A stretch of DNA of 64,000 nucleotides from the NCBI RefSeq assembly GCF_002224125.1, contig NZ_NCSM01000036.1, forward strand, positions 46,971-110,970, in the 5' to 3' direction. The DNA is from Streptomyces sp. NBS 14/10 (GTDB taxonomy: Bacteria > Actinomycetota > Actinomycetes > Streptomycetales > Streptomycetaceae). Each line of letters opens with the position of its first letter. The first letter of the stretch is position 1. Shown here in pieces: positions 44,425 to 54,955 of this stretch. The position numbers and the translations under genes are program-made. The notes under the pieces were generated by a model. It was not told the DNA's origin. It was given only the letters and a program-made list of their open reading frames with translations, and made no database searches.

Positions 44425-44560
44425 GTCGTGGACACACGCGGGCTGCCCCTGCTGGTTATGGTCACCCTCCTACGAGCGGCTCGTCCGGCACTCCGAGACG
44501 CTCATCACCTGGGCAGCGATCACCCTCATGACCGCCGTCTCACCCGGAAGAAGAGCCCGG
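44425..44560 (+). pseudogene. IS5-family transposase remnant
   Basis: One frame reads VDTRGLPLLVMVT, the motif around the first Asp of IS5 DDE transposases (VDTLGLPLxVxVT). A neighbouring frame reads SYERLVRHSETLITWAAITL, the C-terminal DYERxxxHxExMIxWAMI motif. The catalytic middle of about 90 residues has been deleted, leaving the ends fused. Confidence 0.65.
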
Positions 44561-44895
44561 CACCTCTCACCCGCTCCCGGGTCACACGGGCCGCGTCGGC
44601 CTCGCGTGATCCGCCAGTACTACCTCGGCACCACCAAGATGAACGCGCCGCACGGACGAGATGAACGAACGCTTCCCCGGCCTGCTGCCCGCGCTGGTGG
44701 ACGCAGCCGCCCAGGAAGCGCCGGTACCTGCCGCCTGACGGCCGAACCGGCCCTGCGGGCCGAGGGGCGCCCGGATGGCGACGCCGAGGAGGCCGGGGCA
44801 CGATTCCAGTGAGGAGTCCCCGGAAAAGTACGGCCCGGCGCAAGGAGCGGGCTGGGACCTGCACGAGTAGCGGCGCCTCGGACGGGCCGAGGCTG
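44561..44895. other. Degraded stretch without a recognised gene
   Basis: No frame in this stretch resembles a known protein. A short piece (RQYYLGTTKMN near 44610) looks like the last residues of some lost gene. It sits between IS and regulator remnants. Confidence 0.35.
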
Positions 44896-45325
44896 TCAGC
44901 GAGCGGGCGGGGAGGCGACCTCGGGTGCGGTCCAGTTACTCAGGAGCTGGAGTGCCTGGGCGGTGTCGGAGCCGGGCTCCACGTTGTAGACGCACAGCGT
45001 CTGCTCGGCGTCGCCGGGGACCTGAAACGACTCGTAGGAGAAGTGGAGATCGCCCGCGACCGGGTGGAAGTAGTGCTTGGCACCGTGGGTTCGGCGCAGG
45101 ACCTTGTGGTCGCTCCACCAGGCCGAGAACTCGGGGCAGAGCAGGGTGAGTTCACGCCGGCACGTCCCTCAGCGTCTCCAGCGTCAGGTACGGGCCGGGC
45201 CGGACCCGCTGAGGCCGGCTGGGGGCGCGACGTACTGTGTGCGGGGCGGGCAGCAGCAGGTCGGTGAGGTGCTCACGTTCGGACGAGTCGAGGTGCAGGG
45301 CCCAGGCCAACGCCTCGACGACCTC
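44896..45325 (-). pseudogene. XRE-family regulator with MmyB-type sensor, broken
   Basis: On the minus strand the upstream frame has VEALAWALHLDSSEREHLTD (the end of the XRE DNA-binding part) and PYLTLETLRDVPA. After a deletion and frame change near 45150 another frame reads CPEFSAWWSDHKVLRRTHGA, KHYFHPVAGDLHFSYESF and DAEQTLCVYNVEPGSDTAQA. That is the MmyB-like ligand-binding C-terminal domain. Roughly the N-terminal helix-turn-helix and the middle of the sensor are lost. Confidence 0.75.
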
Positions 45326-45860
45326 GATGCCCGCCTGTGGAGCACCAACCTGGTGACGTGGATCGACGGCTTCGCCGCCGCCTTCGAGCGACCCGTCGAG
45401 TCCACCACGGTCGAACCCGAGATGCTGGCCAGTTACGCATACGGGCAGCAGGTCAGCGGAGCCGAGTTCGTCCACGCGCTCGCGATGCGCAACAGCGTCG
45501 CACGCGCGATCGGCCAGTACTTCGCCGACTACGAGCTGCTGCTCACCCCGACCCTGCCCGAACTGCCCGTCCCCCTGGGCACGTACGCCGAGGGGCGCCG
45601 AAGGCGCCGACGGTCTCGGCTGGCTCAAGCAACTCTTCCACCGCTCGCCCTTCACCGCCGCGTTCAACGTCGCGGGCACCCCCGCCATGTCCGTACCCCT
45701 GGAGACCGACGCCGCCACCGGACTCCCCATCGGCATCCAGTTCGCCGCGGGATACGGACGCGAGGACGTCCTCTTCCGCCTCGCCGGACAACTGGAACAG
45801 GCCGCCCCATGGGCGCAGCGGACCCCTGTCGTATGGGCGGGCAGCCACGACAACACCTGA
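45326..45860 (+). pseudogene. Amidase C-terminal fragment, frameshifted
   Basis: The frame reads ARLWSTNLVTWIDGFAAAFE, FADYELLLTPTLPELPVPLG and, after a frame change near 45595, GLGWLKQLFHRSPFTAAFNV, AGTPAMSVPLETDAATGLPI and GIQFAAGYGREDVLFRLAGQ. This is the C-terminal third of an amidase-signature enzyme of the 6-aminohexanoate-cyclic-dimer hydrolase type. The Ser-Ser-Lys catalytic core is missing. Confidence 0.8.
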
Positions 45861-46025
45861 CCGCCTCCCACCCCGACACGACGACGGAAACGCCGCAGTG
45901 CCGGCGCGGTGGGCCGTCACCCGTGGCTCAGGAGCCGGCGGCGAAGTGGTGCTCGAAGGCGCGTGCAGCCGCGGAAGGGCTGCGTCCCGTCGGGACGGCG
46001 AGGGAGATGGGCCAGCCCAGCTGAC

Positions 46026-46361
46026 GTGATCACCGGAGCCCGCGGCGGCATCGACGCCGGTCTGCTACGGCGCCTGCACGTATCCGGGCACGACGTCCGG
46101 GCGGCCAGCCGTGCCCCGGAAAGGCTCGATCTGCCTGCCGGCGCCCTCGATCTCGCGGACCCGACGACTTTCGCCCCCGCGCTGGTCGGCGTCACCGATG
46201 TCTTCCTCTACGCCGAATGCAGCGGGTGGTACTGCTCTCATCGGACTCGGCGGTCCTCCCCCAACGCGGAACACAACGCGCTGGCCCACCATCACCTGCA
46301 GGTGGAACGGGCGCCACGGGCCACACCGCTGACAGCGACCGTGCTGCGCCCGGGCGAGTGA
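46026..46361 (+). pseudogene. NmrA-type NAD(P)-binding protein, decayed
   Basis: The first frame reads VITGARGGIDAGLLRRLHVS, GHDVRAASRAPERLDL and DPTTFAPALVGVTDVFLYAE. Another continues MQRVVLLSSDSAVLPQ, and a third reads NAEHNALAHHHLQVERAPRA and LTATVLRPGE. The order fits an NmrA-like SDR with an internal deletion and one frameshift. The GxxGxxG motif has become GARGGID. Confidence 0.75.
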
Positions 46362-46537
46362 CCATCAAGCACCCTGAGGTCGGCGAACTCCAGCTCGACA
46401 CCGACCGGTTGCCGGCCCCGAGTGGACCTGCGCATCGTCCTGTACACGGCGCCACCCGGAAGCGAAGCAGCAGGCAGGCTGCGCCTGCTCCGTGTCGTCG
46501 GAGCCGAAGACAGGGCTGCGCCATGGCAAGATGCCTG
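46357..46537 (+). pseudogene. XRE/MmyB-type regulator C-terminal tail
   Basis: The frame VTIKHPEVGELQLDTDRL followed, after a frame change, by DLRIVLYTAPPGSEAAGRLR and LLRVVGAED resembles the last strands and helix of MmyB-type sensor domains (HPxVGELxL, VVYxAxPGSxxAxxLxLL). It overlaps the end of the NmrA-type remnant by five bases and is on the opposite strand to the other MmyB-type remnant. Confidence 0.45.
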
Positions 46538-46639
46538 ACCCCACAACGGCTGCCCGCGACATCATCCACGTCGGCGTACGCGTCCCGCGCTCAGCCGGCC
46601 GGACCGCGGAGTCCGGCCGGCCTGCCCGAAAGAGGCGGC

Positions 46640-46896
46640 GCGGCTGGCCAACTGCTGCGCGTCAGCCAGCGCAGCCGGTGCGCGTACGGGGCTCCTGTGT
46701 GGCCGGCGACCTCGCCGAAAAGGACGCCGAAGACCCGGCGCCACTCGGCGAGCGGTCCGAGCGTGTGCCGCAGCAGGCGGAAGGCGGGCTCCGAGCCCCA
46801 GGCCCAGGGGCAGGCCGCGTCGGTGAACTCGGTGATCCGCAGGATCGGCGGCAGGGCGCCCTGCTCTCCTCGTCCGTCATCCGCGCCATCGGTCAT
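46640..46896 (-). pseudogene. DsbA-family (FrnE-like) oxidoreductase N-terminal fragment
   Basis: From an ATG at 46896 the frame reads LPPILRITEFTDAACPWAWG, SEPAFRLLRHTLGPLAEWRR and VFGVLF, the start of a DsbA-like thioredoxin-fold protein with CPWA in place of CPxC. An in-frame deletion then joins HTGAPYAHRLRWLTRSSWPA, after which similarity ends. The remaining two thirds are missing. Confidence 0.65.
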
Positions 46897-46939
46897 GCCA
46901 GCACCCCGGGGGCGTAGCGCACATCCGGGGCGGACCGGC

Positions 46940-47188
46940 CGGGATCCACGTCGTGAAGGGGCATCCGGAGTTCGTCTTCCTCGACGACTCCAGTGGCACC
47001 GCCGAGGAGGTTCGTATCCGCACCTCCCCCGGCGACTACATCTTCGTCCCGCCGTATGTCCCGCACCGCGAGGAGAACCCGAGCCCGGACCGGGAGACCG
47101 TCGTGGTGATCGCCCGCAGCACCCAGGAGCCATCGTCGCCAACCTGCCCGAGTTGTACGTCCTCCACGAGGCGCCCGAACCCGGCTGA
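46940..47188 (+). pseudogene. Cupin-domain protein fragment
   Basis: The frame reads GIHVVKGHPEFVFLDDSSGT, RIRTSPGDYIFVPPYVPHRE and TVVVIARSTQE, the central strands of a cupin barrel with the PGDxxxxPxxxPH motif. One frame change near 47127 precedes IVANLPELYVLHEAPEP. The N-terminal strands and metal-binding histidines of motif 1 are absent. Confidence 0.7.
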
Positions 47189-47308
47189 CCGGTTCCCCGG
47201 GCAGCGCGCTGCTGCTGCGAGGGGGCACGGCCCTTGTACATATGACTGACAAGAACCTGTCACACACGGATCGGAATGCGGGTTCGCCCGACGCCCGTTC
47301 CGACTGGC

Positions 47309-48232
47309 ATGACTATTGGCGTAACGCTCAACGCGTCCGACGCGCAGAACCAGGTCGACGCCACCGTGCTGCTGGCCCAGGAAGCCGCAGCCGCCGGTCT
47401 GCGGTCGGCTTGGTTCGGCCAGACCTTCGGCGCGGACTCACCTCAACTCGCGGCGATCGTCGGGCGGGCGGTGCCCGGACTGCAGGTGGGCACCTCCGCG
47501 ATCCCCGTCTTCGGCCGCCACCCGCTGCTCGTCTCCAGCCAGGCCCAGACCGCCCAGGCCGCGACACACGGCCGCTACCACCTCGGGCTGGCCCTGGGCA
47601 CGAAACTGCTGACGGAGACCGGCTTCGGCCTGCCCTTCGAACGCCCCATCGCCCGACTGCGTGAATTCCTCACCGCGCTGCGGCAGTTGACGCAGAACGG
47701 CACGGCCGACTTCCACGGTGAACTGCTCACCGCCACCACTCCGATCCCGGCGCGCGTACCGGGCGCCGAGAGCGGTGTCCCCTTTCTGGTCGCCGCGATG
47801 GGGCCGCAGGCGCTACGGGTCAGCGGTGAGATCGCGGACGGAATCCTGCCCTATCTGGCGGGGCCGCGCGCCTTGGCGGAACACATCGTTCCCGCCCTGA
47901 CCGCCGCGGCCGAGGCCGCCGGCCGTCCCGCACCCCGAATCGTGGCCCTGGTGCCGGGCGTGGTCACGGACGACGTGGACGCGGTGCGGGCGAAGGCCAC
48001 CGAGACCCTCGCGTTCTACGAACAGATCCCGTCCTACGCGCGGGTCATCGAACTCTCCGGCGGCCGACGGGCCGCCGACGTGGCCGTGATCGGGGACGAG
48101 AAGACGGTCGGAGCCGAGGTACGGCGTTACCGCGACGCCGGCGCCACCGAGGTCGTGTTCTCGGGCACCGAGATCGCGGGAGAAGCGGACCGCCGGCGTA
48201 CCTGGGCACTCCTCGGCGAACTGGCCGGCTGA
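47309..48232 (+). CDS. LLM-class F420- or FMN-dependent oxidoreductase
   Basis: The 307-residue protein is a bacterial luciferase-like TIM barrel: VTLNASDAQNQVDATVLLAQ, RSAWFGQTFGADSPQLAAIV, HGRYHLGLALGTKLLTE and GVPFLVAAMGPQALRVSGEI. The LAAxGPxxLRxxGExADG-type strand is typical of the F420-dependent branch, but the FMN branch, which includes alkanesulfonate monooxygenases, cannot be excluded. It is followed at 79 bp by DUF1684 and then by the SAM-riboswitch transporter, suggesting a redox step on a sulfur compound (inference). The start at 47309 gives the typical short N-terminal end; 47276 is an in-frame alternative. Confidence 0.87.
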   Translation: MTIGVTLNASDAQNQVDATVLLAQEAAAAGLRSAWFGQTFGADSPQLAAIVGRAVPGLQVGTSAIPVFGRHPLLVSSQAQTAQAATHGRYHLGLALGTKLLTETGFGLPFERPIARLREFLTALRQLTQNGTADFHGELLTATTPIPARVPGAESGVPFLVAAMGPQALRVSGEIADGILPYLAGPRALAEHIVPALTAAAEAAGRPAPRIVALVPGVVTDDVDAVRAKATETLAFYEQIPSYARVIELSGGRRAADVAVIGDEKTVGAEVRRYRDAGATEVVFSGTEIAGEADRRRTWALLGELAG

Positions 48233-48311
48233 GAGCGACCGTCGGGCCGCCGGCCCGACGGATGTCCTGCACCTTGTGCGAGGCCGAGCCTCGCGGGACG
48301 AAGGAGAACGC

Positions 48312-49136
48312 ATGACCACCGAGGTCACCACGACGGACCTCCGGGCCTTCACCGAGAACTGGCTGGACTGGTACCGCGCCCAGGAGGCCCGGCTCGCCGA
48401 CCCGCACGGATTCCTGGCGATCACCGGCCTGCACTGGCTCGACGACCGGCCGCAGCGCTTCCCCGACGCGCCCGGCGCGTGGCACACCGGCCGCGACGGG
48501 GTCGTCGTCACCCTCGACGCCGGTGAGGAACTGGTCGTCGACGGAACGCCGGTACGGGGCGAGCACCGCTTCGGCGTGCTTCCCGAGCGTGGCGGCGTCG
48601 ACGCGGTCTGGGGAGACGCCGTCATCGAGGTCGCCAGGCGCGGCGGCAACGACATCGTGCGCCCCCGGCACCCGGACGCGCCGCTGCGCACCGCCTTCAC
48701 CGGAACACCCGCCTACGCCCCCGATCCGCGCTGGGTCGTGACGGGCCGCTACCTCCCCTTCGGCACACCGCGGCCGACCACCGTGGGCGCCGCGGCCTGG
48801 GGCCTTGAGCATGTGTACCACGCGCCGGGCCGGATCGAGTTCGAACTGCACGGACGTCAGCTGTCGCTGACCGCGTTCCCCGGACGTGGTGCGGGCCGGC
48901 TGATGGTGCTGTTCACCGACGCGACGTCCGGGGTCACCACTTACGCCGCCAACCGGGTCCTGGCCCTCGAGCCGCCCGCCGCCGACGGCACGGTCGTCCT
49001 GGACTTCAACCGCGCCGCGAACCTGTCGTGCGCCTACACGGACCTGGCCACCTGCCCGCTGCCACCGGCCGAGAACCGGCTGCCGGTGGCAATCGAGGCA
49101 GGTCAGAAGACTCCCCGCGAGCGCGGCGGGTCCTGA
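48312..49136 (+). CDS. DUF1684-domain protein
   Basis: This 274-residue protein has the DUF1684 signature (NWLDWYRAQEARLADPHGFL, AITGLHWLD near the start; FPGRGAGRLMVLFTDATSGV, TYAANRVLALEPP later; VLDFNRAANLSCAYTDLATC near the end). The family is widespread in actinobacteria and its function is unknown. AGGAGAACGC precedes the ATG. It probably shares a transcript with the LLM-class gene. No signal peptide or membrane segment is seen. Confidence 0.9.
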   Translation: MTTEVTTTDLRAFTENWLDWYRAQEARLADPHGFLAITGLHWLDDRPQRFPDAPGAWHTGRDGVVVTLDAGEELVVDGTPVRGEHRFGVLPERGGVDAVWGDAVIEVARRGGNDIVRPRHPDAPLRTAFTGTPAYAPDPRWVVTGRYLPFGTPRPTTVGAAAWGLEHVYHAPGRIEFELHGRQLSLTAFPGRGAGRLMVLFTDATSGVTTYAANRVLALEPPAADGTVVLDFNRAANLSCAYTDLATCPLPPAENRLPVAIEAGQKTPRERGGS

Positions 49137-49184
49137 GCCGCGCTGTCGGCCGACGCCATTGACGTACGGCGGGACCGCTCCGTA

Positions 49185-49290
49185 CGATCACGAATGGCAT
49201 TGAGTGTCAGCGTCAAGCCCTGGCTCGCTGACCGGCAACCCTCCCGCGCGGTGGGGTGCTCCAGGTGAAAGCCCGGCGGGATCACCGACG
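49185..49290 (+). promoter_or_regulatory. SAM-IV-like riboswitch aptamer
   Basis: The segment contains, in order, GAGTGTCAGCGTCAAGCCC, TGGCTCGCTGACCGGCAACC, CTCCCGCGCGGTGGGG and GCTCCAGGTGAAAGCC. The GTCAGC/GCTGAC pairing, the AAGCCC turn, the ACCGGCAACC core and the GGTGGGGTGC segment agree with the SAM-I/SAM-IV aptamers that bind S-adenosylmethionine in actinobacteria, best with SAM-IV. It begins about 50 nt after the DUF1684 stop and lies about 380 nt upstream of the transporter operon. A covariance-model search would settle the class. Confidence 0.75.
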
Positions 49291-49343
49291 ATCCCCGCAA
49301 GCGCGTGGCCCCGTGGGCGGGGCCGGAGATATGGAGGACCGGT

Positions 49344-49460
49344 ATGCGGCACGGTGGTGACCTCAGTACCTCCTCCGCCGTCGCCATGGTGTTCTCCCGG
49401 CTCTCGCGTCGGCGCCACATCGACCTGAAGCGCGCGACCAGCTGCCTCTGTCAGGCCTGA
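49344..49460 (+). CDS. Short cysteine-containing leader peptide
   Basis: A 38-codon frame with GGAGG 6 bp before its ATG ends SRLSRRRHIDLKRATSCLCQ-A. The RRRHIDL-(x)n-CLC pattern matches the conserved actinobacterial leader peptides found before sulfur-metabolism genes, where ribosome stalling at cysteine codons is thought to report cysteine supply. An internal ATG at 49386 would give the usual 24-residue form. It sits between the SAM-IV-like aptamer and two hairpins. Confidence 0.7.
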   Translation: MRHGGDLSTSSAVAMVFSRLSRRRHIDLKRATSCLCQA

Positions 49461-49469
49461 CGGCCCTTC

Positions 49470-49499
49470 CCACCGCCGGCCGGAGTCCGGCCCCGGTGG
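49470..49499 (+). terminator. Attenuator-type hairpin after the leader peptide
   Basis: CCACCG with CGGTGG and GGCCGGA with TCCGGCC form a nested stem of 13 bp with a small internal bulge. It starts 10 nt after the leader-peptide stop, so a stalled ribosome could affect its folding. Confidence 0.55.
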
Positions 49500-49567
49500 T
49501 CGCCGCACTCGTTTCCGCCTGATCCCCGTTTCCCCCGTTCCCCCTGATCCCTGTCTGCACAGCGCTC

Positions 49568-49598
49568 CCCCGCCACCGGCGTCGCGCCGGTGGCGGGG
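49568..49598 (+). terminator. Second strong hairpin in the leader
   Basis: CCCCGCCACCGGCG pairs perfectly over 14 bp with CGCCGGTGGCGGGG around a TCG loop. It lies 72 bp before the binding-protein start. There is no T-run, but the stem is strong enough to act as a streptomycete terminator or attenuator. Confidence 0.6.
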
Positions 49599-49669
49599 CC
49601 GAACGCCCATGCGCGGCCGTGCCTCATAGGGCACCCCATGCCTGGTGACACGAGTAGGAGAACCCCTCC

Positions 49670-51289
49670 GTGACAACACTTCCGGATTTCAGATCCTCCC
49701 GATGGGCGGCGCTGACCGCCCTGGTGACCACCAGTGTGCTGCTGACCGCCTGCGGGTCGAGCGGCGACGGCTCCGGCAGCGGCAGCGGCCGGGCGAAGTC
49801 CGGCTCCACCCTGACCTTCGCGGTGAGTTCGGACGCCGGCTGCGTGGATCCGCAACAGGTTGCCAGCAACGACACCATCTACTCGGTGCGCCAGATCGTG
49901 GACTCCCTGACGGACCAGGACCCCAAAACCGGCAAGATCGTGCCGTGGCTGGCGAAGAGCTGGGACATCAGCTCCGACACAACGACGTTCACCTTCCGTC
50001 TGAGGTCGGGTGTCACCTTCAGCGACGGGTCGAAGCTGACCGCGCAGGTGGTCAAGGACAACTTCGACGCGGTGCCGAAGCTCGGCGCCCTGGGGACCCT
50101 GGCCGAGGGCTACCTGAGTGGCGTCAAGAGCACCAGCGTGATCGACCCACTCACCGTCAAGGTGACCTTCAAGGAGCCCAACGCCCAGTTTCTGCAGGCC
50201 ACTTCTACGCATTCGCTGGGCATCGAGTCATCGGCGAGCGTGAGGAAGACCCCGCAGCAGAAGTGCAGTGACGGGGTGGTCGGATCCGGGCCCTTCGTAC
50301 TGAAGCAGTACGCGCAGAACCAGTCGATCACCCTGGCCAAGCGCGCCGGGTACGCATGGGGTTCCTCGCTGTGGACCAAGAAGGGCGAGGCGTATCTGGA
50401 CAAGCTGGTGTTCAAGGTCGTACCGGAAGCGGGCGTGCGGGCCGGCAGTCTCCAGTCCGGCCAGGTGGCCGCGATCAGCAGCGTGGGCAGGGCCAATGAG
50501 GCGGCACTCAAGGGCAGCCAGGTCACTCTCCAGCGACGGGCCAACCCCGGCATCGTGTTCGGTCTCGGGCTCAACAGCTCGCGACCGGCGCTGAAGGACG
50601 CGAGGGTGCGCCAGGCGATCCTGTCGGCCATCGACCGACGGCAGATCGCCGACACCGTGTTCCCCACCGGCACCAAGGCGGCGACCAGCGTCCTCGCACA
50701 CACCACGCCCGACTACACCAACCTCGCCCCGGACCTGGCCTTCGACGCGGCCAAGGCGAAGTCCCTGCTGGACGAGGCGGGCTGGAGCACCGGCAGCGAC
50801 GGCATCCGTACGAAGAACGGCAAGAAACTGAGCCTGACCGTCGACTGGATCCCCAACTCGGCAACCAACCAGCCCGCTCTGGAACTGCTTCAGCAGCAGC
50901 TCAAGGCCGTGGGTGTGGCCGTGACCCTCAAGCAGCTCCAGGTCACTCAGCTGGCGCCGACGCTCCAGTCGGGCGGTTACGACGCGGCTTGGGGGAACAT
51001 CACCCGTGCCGATCCGGACATCCTGCGCAGTTCCTTCTCCACCGAGCTGGCCAACTTCTACCGCGTTCCGGCGGGCAGCCTGGATGCGGCGCTGTCCGCG
51101 CAGGCCGCGACCACGGACCCGGCCAAACGCAAACAACTGACGGGCCGGGCACAGCAGTTGATCGTGCAGAGTGCCTACTACGCGCCGGTGGTGGAGCTCC
51201 AGACCCAGCTGGGCGTGTCGAAGAAGGTGCACGACCTGAACTTCGACGCCTCCAGCAGGATCCAGCTGCACGACACCTGGATCGGCTAG
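49670..51289 (+). CDS. Oligopeptide-type ABC transporter, family 5 binding lipoprotein
   Basis: From GTG 49670 (AGGAG 9 bp upstream) the product is 539 residues. The lipobox VLLTACGSS marks it as a lipoprotein. The family 5 features are CVDPQQVASNDTIYSVRQIV, LTDQDPKTGKIVPWLAKSWD, TFTFRLRSGVTFSDGSKL and VRQAILSAIDRRQIADTVFP. Family 5 receptors bind peptides, nickel, opines or other polar compounds. Control by a SAM-IV-like riboswitch and cysteine leader suggests that the ligand contains sulfur, such as a methionine or cysteine derivative (inference). It is the first gene of a four-gene operon. Confidence 0.92.
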   Translation: MTTLPDFRSSRWAALTALVTTSVLLTACGSSGDGSGSGSGRAKSGSTLTFAVSSDAGCVDPQQVASNDTIYSVRQIVDSLTDQDPKTGKIVPWLAKSWDISSDTTTFTFRLRSGVTFSDGSKLTAQVVKDNFDAVPKLGALGTLAEGYLSGVKSTSVIDPLTVKVTFKEPNAQFLQATSTHSLGIESSASVRKTPQQKCSDGVVGSGPFVLKQYAQNQSITLAKRAGYAWGSSLWTKKGEAYLDKLVFKVVPEAGVRAGSLQSGQVAAISSVGRANEAALKGSQVTLQRRANPGIVFGLGLNSSRPALKDARVRQAILSAIDRRQIADTVFPTGTKAATSVLAHTTPDYTNLAPDLAFDAAKAKSLLDEAGWSTGSDGIRTKNGKKLSLTVDWIPNSATNQPALELLQQQLKAVGVAVTLKQLQVTQLAPTLQSGGYDAAWGNITRADPDILRSSFSTELANFYRVPAGSLDAALSAQAATTDPAKRKQLTGRAQQLIVQSAYYAPVVELQTQLGVSKKVHDLNFDASSRIQLHDTWIG

Positions 51290-51292
51290 CCC

Positions 51293-52252
51293 GTGCGCCG
51301 CTATGTGATCAAACGGCTCGCCCAGGCGGCCGGAGTGCTGTGGGCGGCCTACACGGTCTCGTTCCTGGTGCTGGACTATCTGCCGGGCGACCCGGTCACG
51401 GCGATGGCCAGTGCCGGAATGGACTCGGGGCAGGTCGATCCCGAGCAGATCGCCGCCCTGCGGCACGAGTACGGCTTCGACAAGCCGGTGCTGGTGCAGT
51501 ACGCCGAGTACCTCGGCCGGGCGGTGCGCGGGGACTTCGGCGACTCGGTCGCCACCGGCCGGCCGGTCGCCGGGGCGCTGGCCGACGCGCTGCCGCAGAC
51601 ACTCCAGCTGACCGGCGCGGCCCTGCTGCTCGCGGTGGTCCTCGGCGGCGGTCTGGCGGTGGTGGCGACGTACACCTCTCGGCGCTGGCTGCGGCAGCTG
51701 CTGCTGTCACTGCCGCCGCTGGGGGTGTCCGTTCCCACGTTCTGGGTGGGGCTGCTGCTCGTCGAGGCGTTCTCCTTCCGGCTGCACTGGTTTCCGGCGT
51801 TCGGCAACGACGGCCTTCGGGGGCTGGTGCTGCCGGCCCTGACGCTGGCGGTCCCGACCGGCGCGCAGATCGCCCAGGTGCTCGCCAAGAGCCTGCTCAC
51901 CGCGCTGGACCAGGCGTATGTGGAGACCGCGCGGGCCAAGGGCGCCGGCCGGTGGCGGGTCCATCTGCGGCACGCGCTGCGCAACGCGTCCCTGCCGGCG
52001 CTGACGGTCGTCGGGCTGCTCGTGGGGCAGCTGATCGCCGGTTCGGTGGTAGTGGAGACGGTGTTCTCCCGTGACGGCCTCGGTCGCGTGACCGCGGCGG
52101 CGGTCACGGCCCAGGACATCCCGCTGGTCCAAGGGGTGGTGGTGTTCGGGGCGCTGATCTTCGTGACGACGAACCTGGTCATCGACCTGGTCTATCCGCT
52201 GCTGGACCCGCGGATCGTGGTGGCCTCGGACAGAAGGGCGGGCATCGCATGA
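51293..52252 (+). CDS. ABC transporter permease (DppB type)
   Basis: This 319-residue permease starts at GTG 51293, 3 bp after the binding protein. It has the N-terminal signature of DppB/OppB proteins (YVIKRLAQAAGVLWAAYTVS, then YLPGDPV) and the permease loop YVETARAKGAGRWRVHLRHA. It has about six membrane helices and pairs with the next permease. The stop overlaps the next start by ATGA. Confidence 0.93.
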   Translation: MRRYVIKRLAQAAGVLWAAYTVSFLVLDYLPGDPVTAMASAGMDSGQVDPEQIAALRHEYGFDKPVLVQYAEYLGRAVRGDFGDSVATGRPVAGALADALPQTLQLTGAALLLAVVLGGGLAVVATYTSRRWLRQLLLSLPPLGVSVPTFWVGLLLVEAFSFRLHWFPAFGNDGLRGLVLPALTLAVPTGAQIAQVLAKSLLTALDQAYVETARAKGAGRWRVHLRHALRNASLPALTVVGLLVGQLIAGSVVVETVFSRDGLGRVTAAAVTAQDIPLVQGVVVFGALIFVTTNLVIDLVYPLLDPRIVVASDRRAGIA

Positions 52253-53186
52253 GCCAGAACCTTGTCCACAGCCCGGCCGACACGGCCGACACGGCCGAGG
52301 CCGCCCCCGGCCTCGGCCAGCCGGCCGACACGGGGACCGGTCCCGGACCGGGGCATCGCGTCGACGTACGGCGGGGCTTGCGATTCCTGCTGCGCCGCCC
52401 CGGTCTGCTGCTGTCGGTCGCCGTCGTCGTGCTGGTGGTGCTGGCCTCGTTCCGGCCGGACCTGTTCACCTCGCAGGATCCGCTGAAGGGGGTGCCGTCG
52501 CGGAACTTCCGCGGCCCGAGCGGCACCCACTGGTTCGGCACCGACGAGCTGGGACGCGATGTGTTCTCCCGCGTGGTGCACGGCGCCCAGTTGTCCCTGA
52601 AGGCCACGCTGATCGCGGTGCTGGTCGCGTTCGTGGTCGGCGGTCTGCTCGGCGTGGTCGCCGGGTTCGTGGGCCGCTGGGTGGACGACGTGCTGATGCG
52701 CTTCGTCGACGTACTGCTGTCCATCCCCGCGCTGTTCCTGTCCCTGGCCCTCGTCACCGCGCTCGGATACGGGACGGTGAAGGTGGCGGTCGCGGTCGGC
52801 ATCGCCAGTGTCGCCGCGTTCGCCCGAGTGGCGCGCGCGGAGGTACTCCGGGTGCGTCAGGCGGTGTTCGTCGAGGCGTCGCGCTCATGCGGGGCCCGCT
52901 GGTACTCGGTGCTGGGCCGACATGTGCTGCCCAATGCCGCGGGCCCGGTGATCGTCCTGGCCACCCTCGACTTCGGCTCCTCCATCCTGGCCGTCTCGGC
53001 GCTGAGCTTCCTCGGCTACGGGGCGCCCCCGCCGGCCCCGGAGTGGGGCACGTTGATCTCCGACGGCCGCAACTACCTCGCCAACGCCTGGTGGCTGACC
53101 GCACTGCCCGGACTGGCGATCGCCGCGACCGTGCTGGCCACCAACCGCATCGCACGGGCGCTGGACGGCGAATGGTCCCGGCAGCG

Positions 53187-53190
<4 letters not shown>
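52249..53190 (+). CDS. ABC transporter permease (DppC type)
   Basis: The 313-residue product has a cytoplasmic N-terminal tail rich in Ala and Asp, then six helices. DppC/OppC signatures are GTDELGRDVFSRVVHGAQLS and, in the permease loop, VEASRSCGARWYSVLGRHVL. It forms the channel together with the upstream permease. The ATPase gene starts at its stop (ATGA). Confidence 0.93.
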
Positions 53191-54884
<1,694 letters not shown>

Positions 54885-54955
54885 GGACCGCGAGTCGAAC
54901 CACCGTCACCGCCGACGGGTACGGACTCCCGTGGCCCGTTCGATCGGATTCGCTG

